64,000 nucleotides of DNA from Neonectria sp. B-13 (Eukaryota > Ascomycota > Sordariomycetes > Hypocreales > Nectriaceae): contig NOKP01000008.1 of NCBI GenBank assembly GCA_002682825.1, forward strand, positions 1,475,595 through 1,539,594. Direction: 5' to 3'. The stretch's first letter is position 1. Every line of letters starts with the position of its first letter. The notes under the pieces are model-generated. The model was given only the letters and a program-made list of their open reading frames with translations, made no database searches and was not told the DNA's origin. This document shows positions 54,534 through 64,000 of the stretch, one piece after another. The translations under genes and the position numbers were made by a program.

Positions 54534-57151
54534 CTATCGTGCAAAGACCTTGACGACCCCGTCGCCTCCTGCGCTCACAACCCACTTTCCGTCCTGGCTC
54601 CATACGCATGCGCAGATGCCCTCGCCGCGCATCACCCGGTGGCTCGTCACCTCCTGCGTGCACGTGCGCTTCTCTAAGCTCCAGAATCGGAGCGAAGCGT
54701 CGTGCCCGGCGCTGACCAGCTCGCGGCCGTCGGGACTGAGGGACAGACTCGAGATTGCGTCCGGGTGGGCGATCATGTTATATGTACATTGGCCTGCTAG
54801 CAGTTAGTATCGTGAGTTGAAAAGATCCTCCAATATAAGAGGCCTTACCGCTGTTGGCATCAAAGAACCGGACGAAGCGGTCTTCGTGTCCAGAGATGAT
54901 CGTCCCTTCGACTCCTGAGCCAGCCATCGACCGTCCTCCGCCCGTGGCCCCTGTGCTAGCTTCCTCATCGTTCATGTTACCGCTGTGTTGGCTTGCTTGG
55001 TCTAGACCGAGCGTTGTTGCTACCACAGCGTTGACGCTGGTCTTGATCGAGCCATCGGATGTCTCCAGGCTGTCCATGTGGCCGATGGGGTCACCAGTTC
55101 TCGTGTCGTAGACGATGATGGCCGCGTCCGAGTAGGATACAACAAACGAAGTTCCCGCAGTGCCAAGCGGCGTGATACAAGTCGGAGTCGCCTCGGGGTT
55201 GTCCTCTCGACTGATGTTGTGGACCAGTGTGTGAGCGAAGGGCGAAGTCGACGCTGTAGTAGGTTGCGGCGAGTTGGAGAAGCCACTGCCAGAGCTCATG
55301 GAGTTGCCGCGTACCCGTCCTCCGCGGCCGCTCATGGCTCGGTTCGTGCCGGGTTGTGGTGAGCTCAACTGGGGAGGTGCGCTGACAGACCAGAGACGGA
55401 CGGTGCCGTCAGCTGCACCAGATACGACGAGGATCCGGTCCGTGTTGCCGTAGGGACTCGAGTTGCCAAAGACCGAGCCCAATGTCACAGGAAGAACGCA
55501 GATCGCCCAGACGGCATCCGTGTGTCCCTCCAGTGTCGCTTTGGGATCGACCCTCCCACGTTCCCAAACTCGGATGGTCGCGTCTTGGCCACCGGAAAAT
55601 ATCCAGCCGTCGCCAGTTGCGCGACCACCAGTGGAAAAGTTAGGTGCAGGAGACCACGAGGTCAGACAAAGGACTGCCCCCGAGTGTCCTCGGTGGGTAA
55701 AGTTGGCTGTGACATCGAGATCCGAGGCGGTGTTGGCCAGTGACCCGGGGTGCCCATCTAATCGGGGAACATGGAATCGCTTGATCATACCGTCGTCACC
55801 AGCGGTGCAAATCTCAGGTTCGCCCGGGCTGCCACCCCCAGAGAAGATAATGGTTCGGACCGTGTCGAGGTGTCCTCTTAGACCAAACCTCAACTTAAAG
55901 TTGCCACTCTCGGCCTTCTGTGCCGCGTTCAACGCTAGTTCGTGCTCGACACTACGTCTCCTCGACATGGAGCCCTTTCTCCGGTGAGAGCCAGCGCCTC
56001 GACTCGGCGACTTGGGGAGATTGTCGGCGGTGGGGAAGATATCAGTGTCTGGTCGGTTTGGTGGTTGGTTAGGGTGCGAGGTGCCGGGTTCGGGGAATGT
56101 CCCCTCGGGAAACTCCCAGCCGTCTGACTCGGGAGCTCCAAGGTTCTTCTCCCTGAGCTCGACGGGATCCTCCATGCCACCAAGAACTTCTGCGGCGTGG
56201 TTGGCTTGGGTCGGGTGCTCCTCGATAGGTCGAGACGTGACGGAGACGGGTGCGGGCCAGTCGTTCGAGTTCTGATACATGGATTGCTGGTGGTCGCCCG
56301 ACGACCGTATCATGGCCTGAGGTTGCAGCTCAGAGGGTTTCTGGGCGAACTGGGAGGAACCGGGCTGCATCGGTGGGGCATGGTTTGGTGGAGGGGCTCT
56401 CGAGTTCATATCTTGGGCATGGTTTTGTGCCTGTCTCGAGGGGAGCTGGAACTCCCTCTCCATGTGTTGAGGAGCTGGCATGCCGTATGCCTCTACCTCT
56501 CGCAGGTCTTCAATCATAGGGAGTGGGGGAGAGTCGCGTGGTGGTTGGGGGTTCGCCGGGGCGATCATCAGATACATAAATTCGGATTGGCACTGGTCGA
56601 GGAAGGTCTTGAGGTCCTGTCGTTGCGCCTCCTCGTCGCCGCGGTCGATCTTTTCGCTATCGATACCATCGACGCCGGGTATGGGGTGGCTCTCGAGGGA
56701 CGCTGAGTCGGGGGATCCGTCAGTATATAGCTCGCGTCTTGGGCGTCGAGCTGGGCATGTCGCGGTGGAACTCACATCTTAGCTTCTCCTGGATCTTCGC
56801 AGCGCGGTCGTTCTTCGCGGCCTCGGCCGAGTCGACGGCAGCGGTGCCCTTGAGCTGTGCGGACTGGTCCTTGACCTTGCGCTCGAGTATGGAGACGTAC
56901 TTCTTGAGGGCGCGCTGGGTGGCGTCGGCCCTCCTAGCCTGGCCCTCGAGGTTGGCGATGCGGCCCTTCATCTCCTGCTTCTCAATCTCCCAGGCGTTGC
57001 GGTCGCGCTCGTGTCGGTGCCATTCGGTCTGCAGGAAGCGCATGACACCCTGCAGGGTGTACTCGGTGGCCTGGGGCAGGTTGGAGCCGTTGCCCTGCAT
57101 CATGGGCCCCAGCTCCATGCCTCCCACGCCGTTGCCAGCATTCGGGCCCAT
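54534..57151 (-). CDS. Striatin-family WD40 protein (STRIPAK scaffold)
   Basis: ATG at 57149-57151; exons 57151-56776, 56702-54849 and 54793-54534 (introns 73 and 55 nt), 829 residues. The N-terminal striatin domain includes the caveolin-binding-like [14 protein letters not shown] and a coiled coil ([20 protein letters not shown]...[16 protein letters not shown]). A long Pro/Gln-rich linker follows, then about seven WD40 repeats ([55 protein letters not shown]). Orthologues are Sordaria PRO11, Neurospora HAM-3 and Fusarium FSR1, which hold the STRIPAK phosphatase complex needed for hyphal fusion, fruiting and virulence. The frame extends upstream via TTG, but the ATG chosen begins the usual MGPN-type start. 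Confidence 0.93.
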
Positions 57152-58089
57152 CGCGGCGCGCCTGTTCAATTGGGCGGGTGCATCGAGAGCGCGCGGCGTA
57201 GGGGCGGGAAACGTGTCGGACAAGCTCGGGGAACGGTGGCGAGTTGCAGGAGGAGACTAGTGCGAAGAGAACGAACGGAGGATGGGCGTCGGTTCGAGGG
57301 GGAGAGCTTTCGCGTGCGGATGGGTATCTCTGGGTTGGTTTCGTGGTGGTCGTGTCGCGGCTGAGCAGGTCGAGGTTGAGGTTGAGGTCGGGTTGAAGTC
57401 GAGGATGATGATGGAGATGGGGGTTCCTTTTTCCTTGCCAAAGCTCCAGCCAGGTGTCTCTCTCAGGTTTCTTCGCTGGCTATGGCCTAGTTATGGTGCG
57501 TGCGTGCGCTGGCCGTGCTGGTACTGGTGCTCTTGATTGCCGCCGAGGAAATTTCAGCCAATCACCGCGGCGCTTAAGCTCGAGTGAGGCTGTCAGGCAT
57601 CAACTCCTCAACACAAACGAAGCCAGCAAAACCAGCGAGCCCCTGGAGCGTACCTGGAGCCATACCTGGAGCGCCCCTGAAGAGTTAGCCCAGAAAGCGT
57701 GGCTAGCCCCTGGGACAGTGGGACAGTGGGACACACGCGACATGATGGAGCCCGCCAGCAGCCAACACACCAACGAGGACGGGACGGGCAAGCAAGGATC
57801 TTCCTTTCAGGCTGCTGCTGTCTCTATCAGGTTGATAGCATTGGTCCAAGAGTGTCTTTGTCTCGGCCTTTGTCTTGTCTTTGTCGTCATTGCTGGTTGG
57901 CTGCATCTACAACTGTGGCTATCCGTCTAACAGCAGAAAAAATCCTCAAAACCACAAACACCAAAACTCCCTCCAGTACTTTGTCCAAAGTGTACAATGC
58001 CGATGCCGATGCTAAAACCAACCAAATGCCCTTCTCCAACGTCAAGACTTCACCACGAAATCGCCACCCCAACGTAAACTGGCCCGCGA
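57152..58089. other. Intergenic, promoter/leader of the striatin gene
   Basis: About 0.9 kb between the striatin start and the 3' end of the Rad14 gene. It contains a GGTTGAGGTCGAG-like repetitive stretch near 57368-57405. Probably a long 5' UTR. No other gene. Confidence 0.55.
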
Positions 58090-59346
58090 CTAAAATTCCA
58101 GCTCCTCGACCTCCATCCCGCACTCCACACACGTCTTGACCGTTAAGCCCTCGGCATTCTCCACCGTCCTTCCCCACTCGTGCACATGCCGGCCGCCGCC
58201 GATGGCATCGCCAAACTTGCTCGCGCCCGACTTGCCCAGCGTGCCCGCCTGCCGTCGGAACGCATCTGTCCGCGTCTTGCGCTTCAAGTCCGTCAGCTTC
58301 TCCTTGAACTTGGCCTCCTTGCGCGCCTTCTTCTGCGTCTCACGCCGCTCGTACTCGGCGTCCAGCGCCTCCGCCGAGCCCCATTTCGTCTTGATTGCGT
58401 ACTCCTCCACCTGGCATCGCAGGAAGAGCATCATGTCGTGCCAGTGCGACTTGTGCGGGTTGGGTTTGGAGAGGTGAGGTAGGAGTTCGGGGTCTCGTAG
58501 CTCGGCTGCCCTGTGTCAGTAGACTGCGACAATCCATCATGGGGGTAGACTCACGATCCGTAAGCAGGTAGTCGTCCTTGCACTCCGTCTTTGTCAAGAG
58601 TGAATACTTTTCCGGGAACTTCTCTTTGCACTTGTTGCACACGCAGAGATGAAACACCTCCTCCCAGACAAAGTCGATCTCCAGTCCTCTGCAGTCCCGG
58701 CATCTCTTCTTCTTCTCCTCATCCTCCAGTACACTCAAACCTGGCTCGAAAGGCCCGGCCTTCAGTCGCTTCAGATTTTTTATCAATTGCATCCGCTCCC
58801 ACTCCTGCACGGTCATATGCTTCGGCCGTTGCTGCTCCTCGGGCTGACCGGGCTTCTTGCCGCCGAGGGCGAAGTTGTGAGGGTCGTCCTCCGTAGTCAG
58901 GAAGCCACCCTTTGTATCCGTCATGGCGCTCATATCGTAGTCGACGAACTTGGTGAACTTCTTCGCCGGCCGGAGAGCCTCCTCGCCCTTGTTACGCCCA
59001 TCGCGATTCGTCCCCGACGAGGCCTCGCCGGCGGATATCGAGTTGTACGGCCGCTTCCCGCCTGCGGTTTTGGCGATGTACACGTTCTCTGTCGGCACGA
59101 AGCCCACGGCTGTCTTGGGGACGACGGGCGCATTGCCGGATGCACGCTGCTCGGCCTCTCGCTGGTCTCGAATCGCTTTCGCTCGAAGTCGGTTCTCTTC
59201 CTGTATTCGGTTTCAGCTCCCCGGACCATGCTAGTAGACTGGTTCGACGTAAGACTCACTATTCGCCGTGTGACCTCTGGCGTGGGTGGCGAGACGACCC
59301 GCGCCGGCCGGGATGTCGACGGTGGTGTGGACGGGCGCTCCATCAT
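58090..59346 (-). CDS. rad14: DNA repair protein Rad14/XPA homologue
   Basis: ATG at 59344-59346 (a second Met follows directly); exons 59346-59260, 59200-58555 and 58505-58090 (introns 59 and 49 nt), 382 residues. The N-terminus has a charged helix (EENRLRAKAIRDQREAEQ). The zinc finger CRDC...CNKC and KYSLLTKTECKDDYLLTD, followed by [38 protein letters not shown], are the minimal DNA-binding domain of XPA. A C-terminal CVECGMEVEELEF carries a second Cys pair. XPA/Rad14 verifies DNA damage in nucleotide excision repair, in the nucleus, with RPA and TFIIH. Intact. Confidence 0.95.
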
Positions 59347-59915
59347 GAAAGCAGCTGATGTCGCAAGAATGTGCAAAATGGAAACACCAGGTTTGCGATG
59401 TATTAGGCACCGAGGGTGGGCGTGGAATGCGCGGGTCAAAAATCTCCGGCGATGACGAAGGCAGAGATCAAGATGTGGCGGAGGGGTAGATCGCGACGGC
59501 GCAGGATCGTAATCGTGGTTATGTCACCAATTAACGCGAGAAAACGTGACCTGCTCGCACCTTCAAATCCGGCACCACCGGAATGTTCGCAAAGGGTGGT
59601 TCAGCTTTACACCTACGATGACTCTTCACAAGACGAAAATAGACTTGACGTTGCAAAGTGCATGCAGCCAGTCATATGCTCTAAGAGCATGAGCAACGGC
59701 ATGTGGGGGCTGCTTCTGTAGAGGTTGTCAAGTCATAGACTGGCGCAAACCGTTCGGTTGAGACACGGTTGATGGCCAAATAACACTGAATTATCATATC
59801 TTGCATCATTGATGTATAGTACAATTAAGGTCTACAGTAGAACCCGTCATACAAGTCGCCACAAAAAAGAGGCCTATCACAGCCTTAGGGACCTTCCTTA
59901 TTCGGCATGTCCACT
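59347..59915. other. Intergenic, nothing recognised
   Basis: Rad14 promoter and 3' UTR of the Pho88 gene. Confidence 0.55.
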
Positions 59916-60727
59916 CTACTCCTCCTTGGCACCGCCACGGCCAGAGCGCTCAGCGGCCTCGACGGCCTTCTTGTCGCTGGCAGCAGGGCCACCCTGCATG
60001 GCGCTCATGAAGCCCGCGGGCTGCTTGAAGGGGCGCTTGAGGTCGCCGGCGGCGGGCTGGCCCCAGACGTGGATCTTGACAATGTTGTTCTCGAAGGCGC
60101 TCTTGAGGGGGATGATGCTCTGGATGAGCAGGGGGTTGGTGTACTGGAGGTAGATGTGCATGAAGGCCATCATGCCCACGCCCATGAGCTGGCTGCGGAA
60201 CGCGGAGCGGACCTGCTGGTTGTCGTAGGCGTGGATGGTGGTGGTGACGAGCTTGCCCTCCTCGGTGGAGCCCATGGGAGCAGGCTCGACATACTTGAGG
60301 GTGGTCAGGTCTACGGGAAGCCCAGTTAGCAAGGTCCTCTAGAGTTGAGTTGACCGGGTAAGACCCAGGCCGCAAAGGGCTATCAGGGTGGGATGCCAGG
60401 GGGAATGGTGGACACGTGCGTACCCTTCTTCTTGTTGATGGTAATCTGGACGTAGAAGTACAGGGCGGCAATGATCAGGTTGCTGCCGAGGTAGACGGCG
60501 CGGATGAGGTTGAGGGTGAAGGGGTCATCGAAGGGGATTCGCTTGGAGACCTGGGTCATGCCAAGGATGATGGCGAGGTTGATGCTGTGGAAGAATTGTC
60601 AGCATCGCGAACTCGACTCTGCTGATACTCCAGAGAAGGTGGAGGAGGGGGTTGCGCCGTGGGCAATTTGCGCCGCTGTCGCGTGGGGGAAGAGGAGCAC
60701 TCACATCTGGGGGCTGATGCCTGCCAT
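59916..60727 (-). CDS. pho88: Pho88 / Snd3 family ER membrane protein
   Basis: ATG at 60725-60727; exons 60727-60705 (only 23 nt), 60584-60424 and 60310-59916 (introns 120 and 113 nt), 192 residues. MAGISPQ, then LAIILGMTQVSKRIPFDDPFTLNLIRAVYLGSNLIIAALYFYVQ (transmembrane) and DLTTLKYVEP, HAYDNQQVRSAFRSQLMGVGMMAFMHIYL (second hydrophobic part) and PLLIQSIIPLKSAFENNIVKIHVWG are nearly invariant in Pho88 proteins. Yeast Pho88/Snd3 works in SRP-independent targeting of proteins to the ER and affects phosphate uptake. The C-terminus is Lys/Glu-rich and cytosolic. Confidence 0.95.
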
Positions 60728-61864
60728 TTTTGCCGATTACCGAAGAAGGATGATAGAGCGAAGCGGGAGGGGAAGAGGGACGAGCGAGGGGAGGAAGTTG
60801 AGGGCGAGAGTTGTTTGCGTGGAGTGGGAAAAGAAAAGGACAAAGTCGCGGAAATGGGCAGTCTCCTAGATGGGGACGGGAATTTCCCAATAGGTTGCCC
60901 GGATGTCTTGCTGGCCTTTCTCCCACGGGCGCACCCTGAGTGGCTGTGGCTTGTGGGGAGTGGGCGCTCGGGGGTGGCGGACGTGCTGAGGGTTCGGTAA
61001 GAATGGTTTTTCCGGGCAGGTCTCTGGGGTTGGCGCCGCTACCGATCGCGGTGCTGTGCCACTGAAGTCGCTGTGGGCGTGTGTCCCTGGGGCTAATTAG
61101 GCGCTGAGTCGTGCGCGGGTGCCTTGCGACTGGCTGCGATGGCGCCATTTCTGCCGCCTTCTCACGGCTTCCATTATCCAGCTTGTTCTTCGACGACCTA
61201 CCTATCTAAGCCGTATCTCCACTTGCAAACCCTCTCTACCTTTGAAACGGGTTAGTCGGGGAGTCGGTCTTGTTCTTTCTCAAACCCATTGCTAGTTTAA
61301 GAAACTGACAAGACAAGACAAGGCCTGGAATGAAACGACAACGCTAAAACGGGAACCCGCTGAGCTTGGACTAACTGGCTCTCACAAGGAACGCGTCCGT
61401 TAACAAGGTCATCATGGGAGTCTTTCAAGGACGTCTTTGTTGCACAATCAACCACCAGTGAACGGCTTGAACCTCTTTCGGATCCCTTGCACAACAAATC
61501 CTTCAAGCGGTTGTTGGTGCTCGTCATTGTTCTCAAGCATTATTTTGGTTCAACGCAGGTGGACTAACGAAAATGCCTGGTCTCTCTTAGACTCAATTGT
61601 CCCTCCTCCAAGAGCAACTCACCCTTGCATCGAGTCTCTTTGACAGCCAGCAGCTATCCCCTTGCGTCGAGTCGTTCCTCATCTCACAATGCGGCGTTGA
61701 AGGCCTTGTACAACCAGCATGGCGTACATAAGATGGCCGAGACAGCGAGGTAGACAGCTCTGTAACTCGAGTCAACTCATCAAGCTAAGTAGTTCAACAA
61801 CAAGTGGGTTCAACGAGCTAGAAGAACAGTCATCCCGGATCTGATAAGACTCGATACGGACAAT
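60728..61864. other. Intergenic, nothing recognised
   Basis: Promoter of the pho88 gene and about 0.9 kb before the next gene on the other strand. Frames are short; the GC-rich 60770-61150 part gives long but featureless frames. Confidence 0.5.
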
Positions 61865-62578
61865 ATGCCACACGCCCGTCGACGCACCTCGCACGAGTCC
61901 TCGAGGAGATACTCCAAGGCCCACACGCAAGAGCGAGATCACTATCACGACAGCCGCGCCTTCGACTGCTGCTCACACCCACTACAAGAGCCACGCCCCT
62001 CCCGGGACCGACGATCATCCCACAGCTCGCGCCAGGATCCTCATCACAGAGGCAGCCCATGGTCTCAGGACCACTCAGCCCCGTCCACATATGGCACGTA
62101 CATCTGGCCACTCGAGACTCGAGGCCAGTACGCAACCATGGACCCGACAAGATGTCGGTGCACTTGCTGTCCGCATCCCTCGAGCGTGTCGCGGAGCCCA
62201 GAGGGCCCTGTCCCGGCCCGGCGTGACCCTCCCTACGAGTATGACTCGCCCCGGCCAGCTGAGACGCCGCGCCGCTCGTCGAGGCACTCCGAGGACCGGC
62301 GATATCCCCGGGACGGGTTCGTCATCGACGTGGTCGACCGTTCGCATGGGTCCCTCCGTCGCCAGTACGGCGATAGATACCCCGTCACGCTCTCGTCAAC
62401 GGCATCCATCGCGAGCGTGCTGGCGTTCCTGGCACCCGACGAGCGGCGCACCAAAGTCGTCGTTCACTGGAACGACGGGGAGCGCGAGCCGCTGGACGAA
62501 AAGGTGACGCCGGACGAAGTCAGGCGGTTCGGGAAGTACCTCGAGGTGAAGGAGAAGAAGCGAGTTCATTGGGAGTAA
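61865..62578 (+). CDS. Hypothetical basic protein with Ser/Arg/His-rich N-terminus
   Basis: ATG at 61865, TAA at 62576-62578, 237 residues, single exon. Residues 1-145 are low-complexity and rich in Arg, Ser, His and Pro, with a CRCTCC cluster near 98-103. The last 90 residues look folded (FVIDVVDRSHGSL, PVTLSSTASIASVLAFL, KVVVHWNDGE, VTPDEVRRFGKYLE). No known domain recognised; the high GC and long frame support coding status. Confidence 0.55.
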   Translation: MPHARRRTSHESSRRYSKAHTQERDHYHDSRAFDCCSHPLQEPRPSRDRRSSHSSRQDPHHRGSPWSQDHSAPSTYGTYIWPLETRGQYATMDPTRCRCTCCPHPSSVSRSPEGPVPARRDPPYEYDSPRPAETPRRSSRHSEDRRYPRDGFVIDVVDRSHGSLRRQYGDRYPVTLSSTASIASVLAFLAPDERRTKVVVHWNDGEREPLDEKVTPDEVRRFGKYLEVKEKKRVHWE

Positions 62579-64000
62579 GTGGAAGGAGGGGGGGAGAAAG
62601 GGCAAGATGTGGACTGCGCCATGCCGTGGTCCAACGATGTAACCGAGGGCGTACTGGGCTGTGCCCGGTGATGCAAGTGAAGAAGGAAGGAAGGCTAGGA
62701 ACGAGTAGAGCTCGGTTAGAATACGGAGTTGGGAGTTGGGAGTTGGGAGGAGAAGCAAGCAACTGAATGAGACAGTAGATACGGGTAACATGAGGAAGAG
62801 GAAGCGTGGGATGTTCGGACTGAGAGAATTGAAGCATCAAAAAAGAGCATCCACAGACCACACTCCAGTGTCCACAGTCTGCCTAATCGCCCCCATCGTT
62901 GGCCTCATGCTCCTCGATCCTCCCCCGCCGCCAAGGACAGGCACCACACGAGGCTGAAAAGAAGCCCTGCGCTGTCCTCTGCCGCAGCCGCGGGCAATCG
63001 ACTCACCCCTGAGCATCCCCCCTCCTCCCCCCATTGGCGGCACGTGTTCCACCGTCCCATTCAAACATGCCAGGGGTTTTGGGGGGTTGTGCCGCAGAGT
63101 GAAGACAGAAAAGCCCATGATGGAGGGCATCGGGAAGCGGGAGGCTGGCGGACAGCGGGAGGATCAGAGCAGGAGGACGGGGTCCCTTGTTCACTTGCGG
63201 AGTGAGTCAAGATGCTGTGGTGGTTGTGGATGGTGCGATGTTGGCCGGTCGTAGATCGGGCTACGGGGGCTTCGGCACCAATGTGGAGGCTATTGCCTAA
63301 AATTGACGGCGCTTGTGTGGAGTATGGACAGCTGCAAATTGCTCGCGCGAACCAGCCGAGGTGTGTATTAGACCACAGTCGGCTATAATCACTCTATTCT
63401 GGGCATTGCGACGGGAGGACAACTCATCACGACCGTGATAGCCCCCGCGGATACGCTCCATGTAACCATAGGTCATATGGCACAACTGGAGATGCCAGAT
63501 ACCATGCCCTTGTGTGTCTTGAATGACAAGCCGTGCTCCAATGTGTATCACCAACGGGACCTATCACCGCAACCAAGCCTCACTAACAAAAGCACCTCAC
63601 CTCGCGCCCAGGAACACCGAACAACCCCCCAAACAGAGCATAGCCCCCTGCTTCCCTGCCTTGAAACTTGAATCCAGTGCCAAGTTCGCCGTTGACGGGA
63701 CGGTCTAGACACCTCATCCCAGCGCCGTTCTAGGCACACCAGTGGGGAAACCCAGCGATCGGTCAATCAACCATCATGAGAAGAGGTTTTCCGTGGCCGG
63801 TACATCGGCTCCGGCGTCCGGATCAAGCGCCGGGCACCACCCAACTTGCAACCCCACGTAGGGATGGGGCATGGAGATTGTACCCGACACTATGTAGTAT
63901 CTAATTTCTGGCGTTTCTCGTCGCTCCTGCAAGTGACTCCGAGTGAGTCTTTGGCCTTGCGTCTTGGCTTGCCGTTATCTGTTTTCTTCCTAGTTGGCTA
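62579..64000. other. Terminal 1.4 kb without supported gene
   Basis: 3' region of the hypothetical gene, then GC-rich DNA with homopolymer G/C tracts (around 62920-63090). Frames to 97 codons are low complexity. A gene beginning beyond the window end cannot be excluded. Confidence 0.45.

Noticed and set aside
55463..56706. Plus-strand frames opposite the striatin gene
   Set aside because: Antisense to WD40 repeats and the Pro/Gln-rich linker; no family features.
58649..59455. 268-codon plus-strand frame opposite rad14
   Set aside because: Leu/Val/Arg-rich antisense shadow of a conserved gene.
60525..61148. 207-codon minus-strand frame upstream of and across pho88 exon 1
   Set aside because: Pro/Arg/His-rich low complexity that overlaps the first exon and intron of pho88 in another frame.

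Overview
The window is nuclear DNA of a filamentous ascomycete (Pezizomycotina, most probably a Sordariomycete; the class is my inference). Genes carry many short spliceosomal introns (about 47-173 nt, GTRNGT-type donors, CTRAY-like branch sites). Family content is typically fungal: HET-domain proteins, a nucleoside-phosphorylase NLR, Zn2Cys6 regulator, striatin, Pho88 and Rad14. A 100-base N run at 14931-15030 marks an assembly gap. Splice sites were placed by eye from frame continuity and family fit.

Region 1 (1-22 kb) is an accessory, allorecognition-type region. It holds a 5'-truncated gene, an acidic protein, a HET gene, two divergently oriented members of one atypical kinase family (DVG instead of DFG, one intron at the same position), an F-box/DUF6546-type protein, a HET pseudogene, a PNP/NB-ARC NLR and an arrestin-like frame directly behind it.

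Region 2 (22-29.4 kb) is gene-poor and decayed. It has several gene relics with stops or frameshifts, a TA-flanked MITE-like element, one intact dienelactone-hydrolase-type gene, an NmrA/isoflavone-reductase pseudogene and a solo-LTR-like element.

Region 3 (29.5-41.7 kb) looks like a catabolic cluster for an acidic (uronate-containing) polysaccharide. A secreted alginate-lyase-fold enzyme, a cytosolic GH88 unsaturated glucuronyl hydrolase, a Dal5-type MFS transporter, a GH28-like beta-helix protein without signal peptide and a Zn2Cys6 regulator sit side by side, partly in divergent pairs. The logic would be extracellular lysis, uptake, then intracellular hydrolysis under a local regulator. 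A second MITE-like element starts 10 bp behind the regulator.

Region 4 (42-53.6 kb) is mixed accessory DNA: an intact HET gene, a HET relic, a multi-pass membrane protein, two near-identical tRNA-Asp genes, a small hypothetical protein, a secreted NucA/NucB-type nuclease and a DUF3669 pseudogene.

Region 5 (54.5-62.6 kb) is conserved core genome, mostly on the minus strand: striatin (STRIPAK scaffold), Rad14/XPA (nucleotide excision repair), Pho88/Snd3 (ER membrane targeting), then a hypothetical basic protein. The final 1.4 kb shows no gene I can support.
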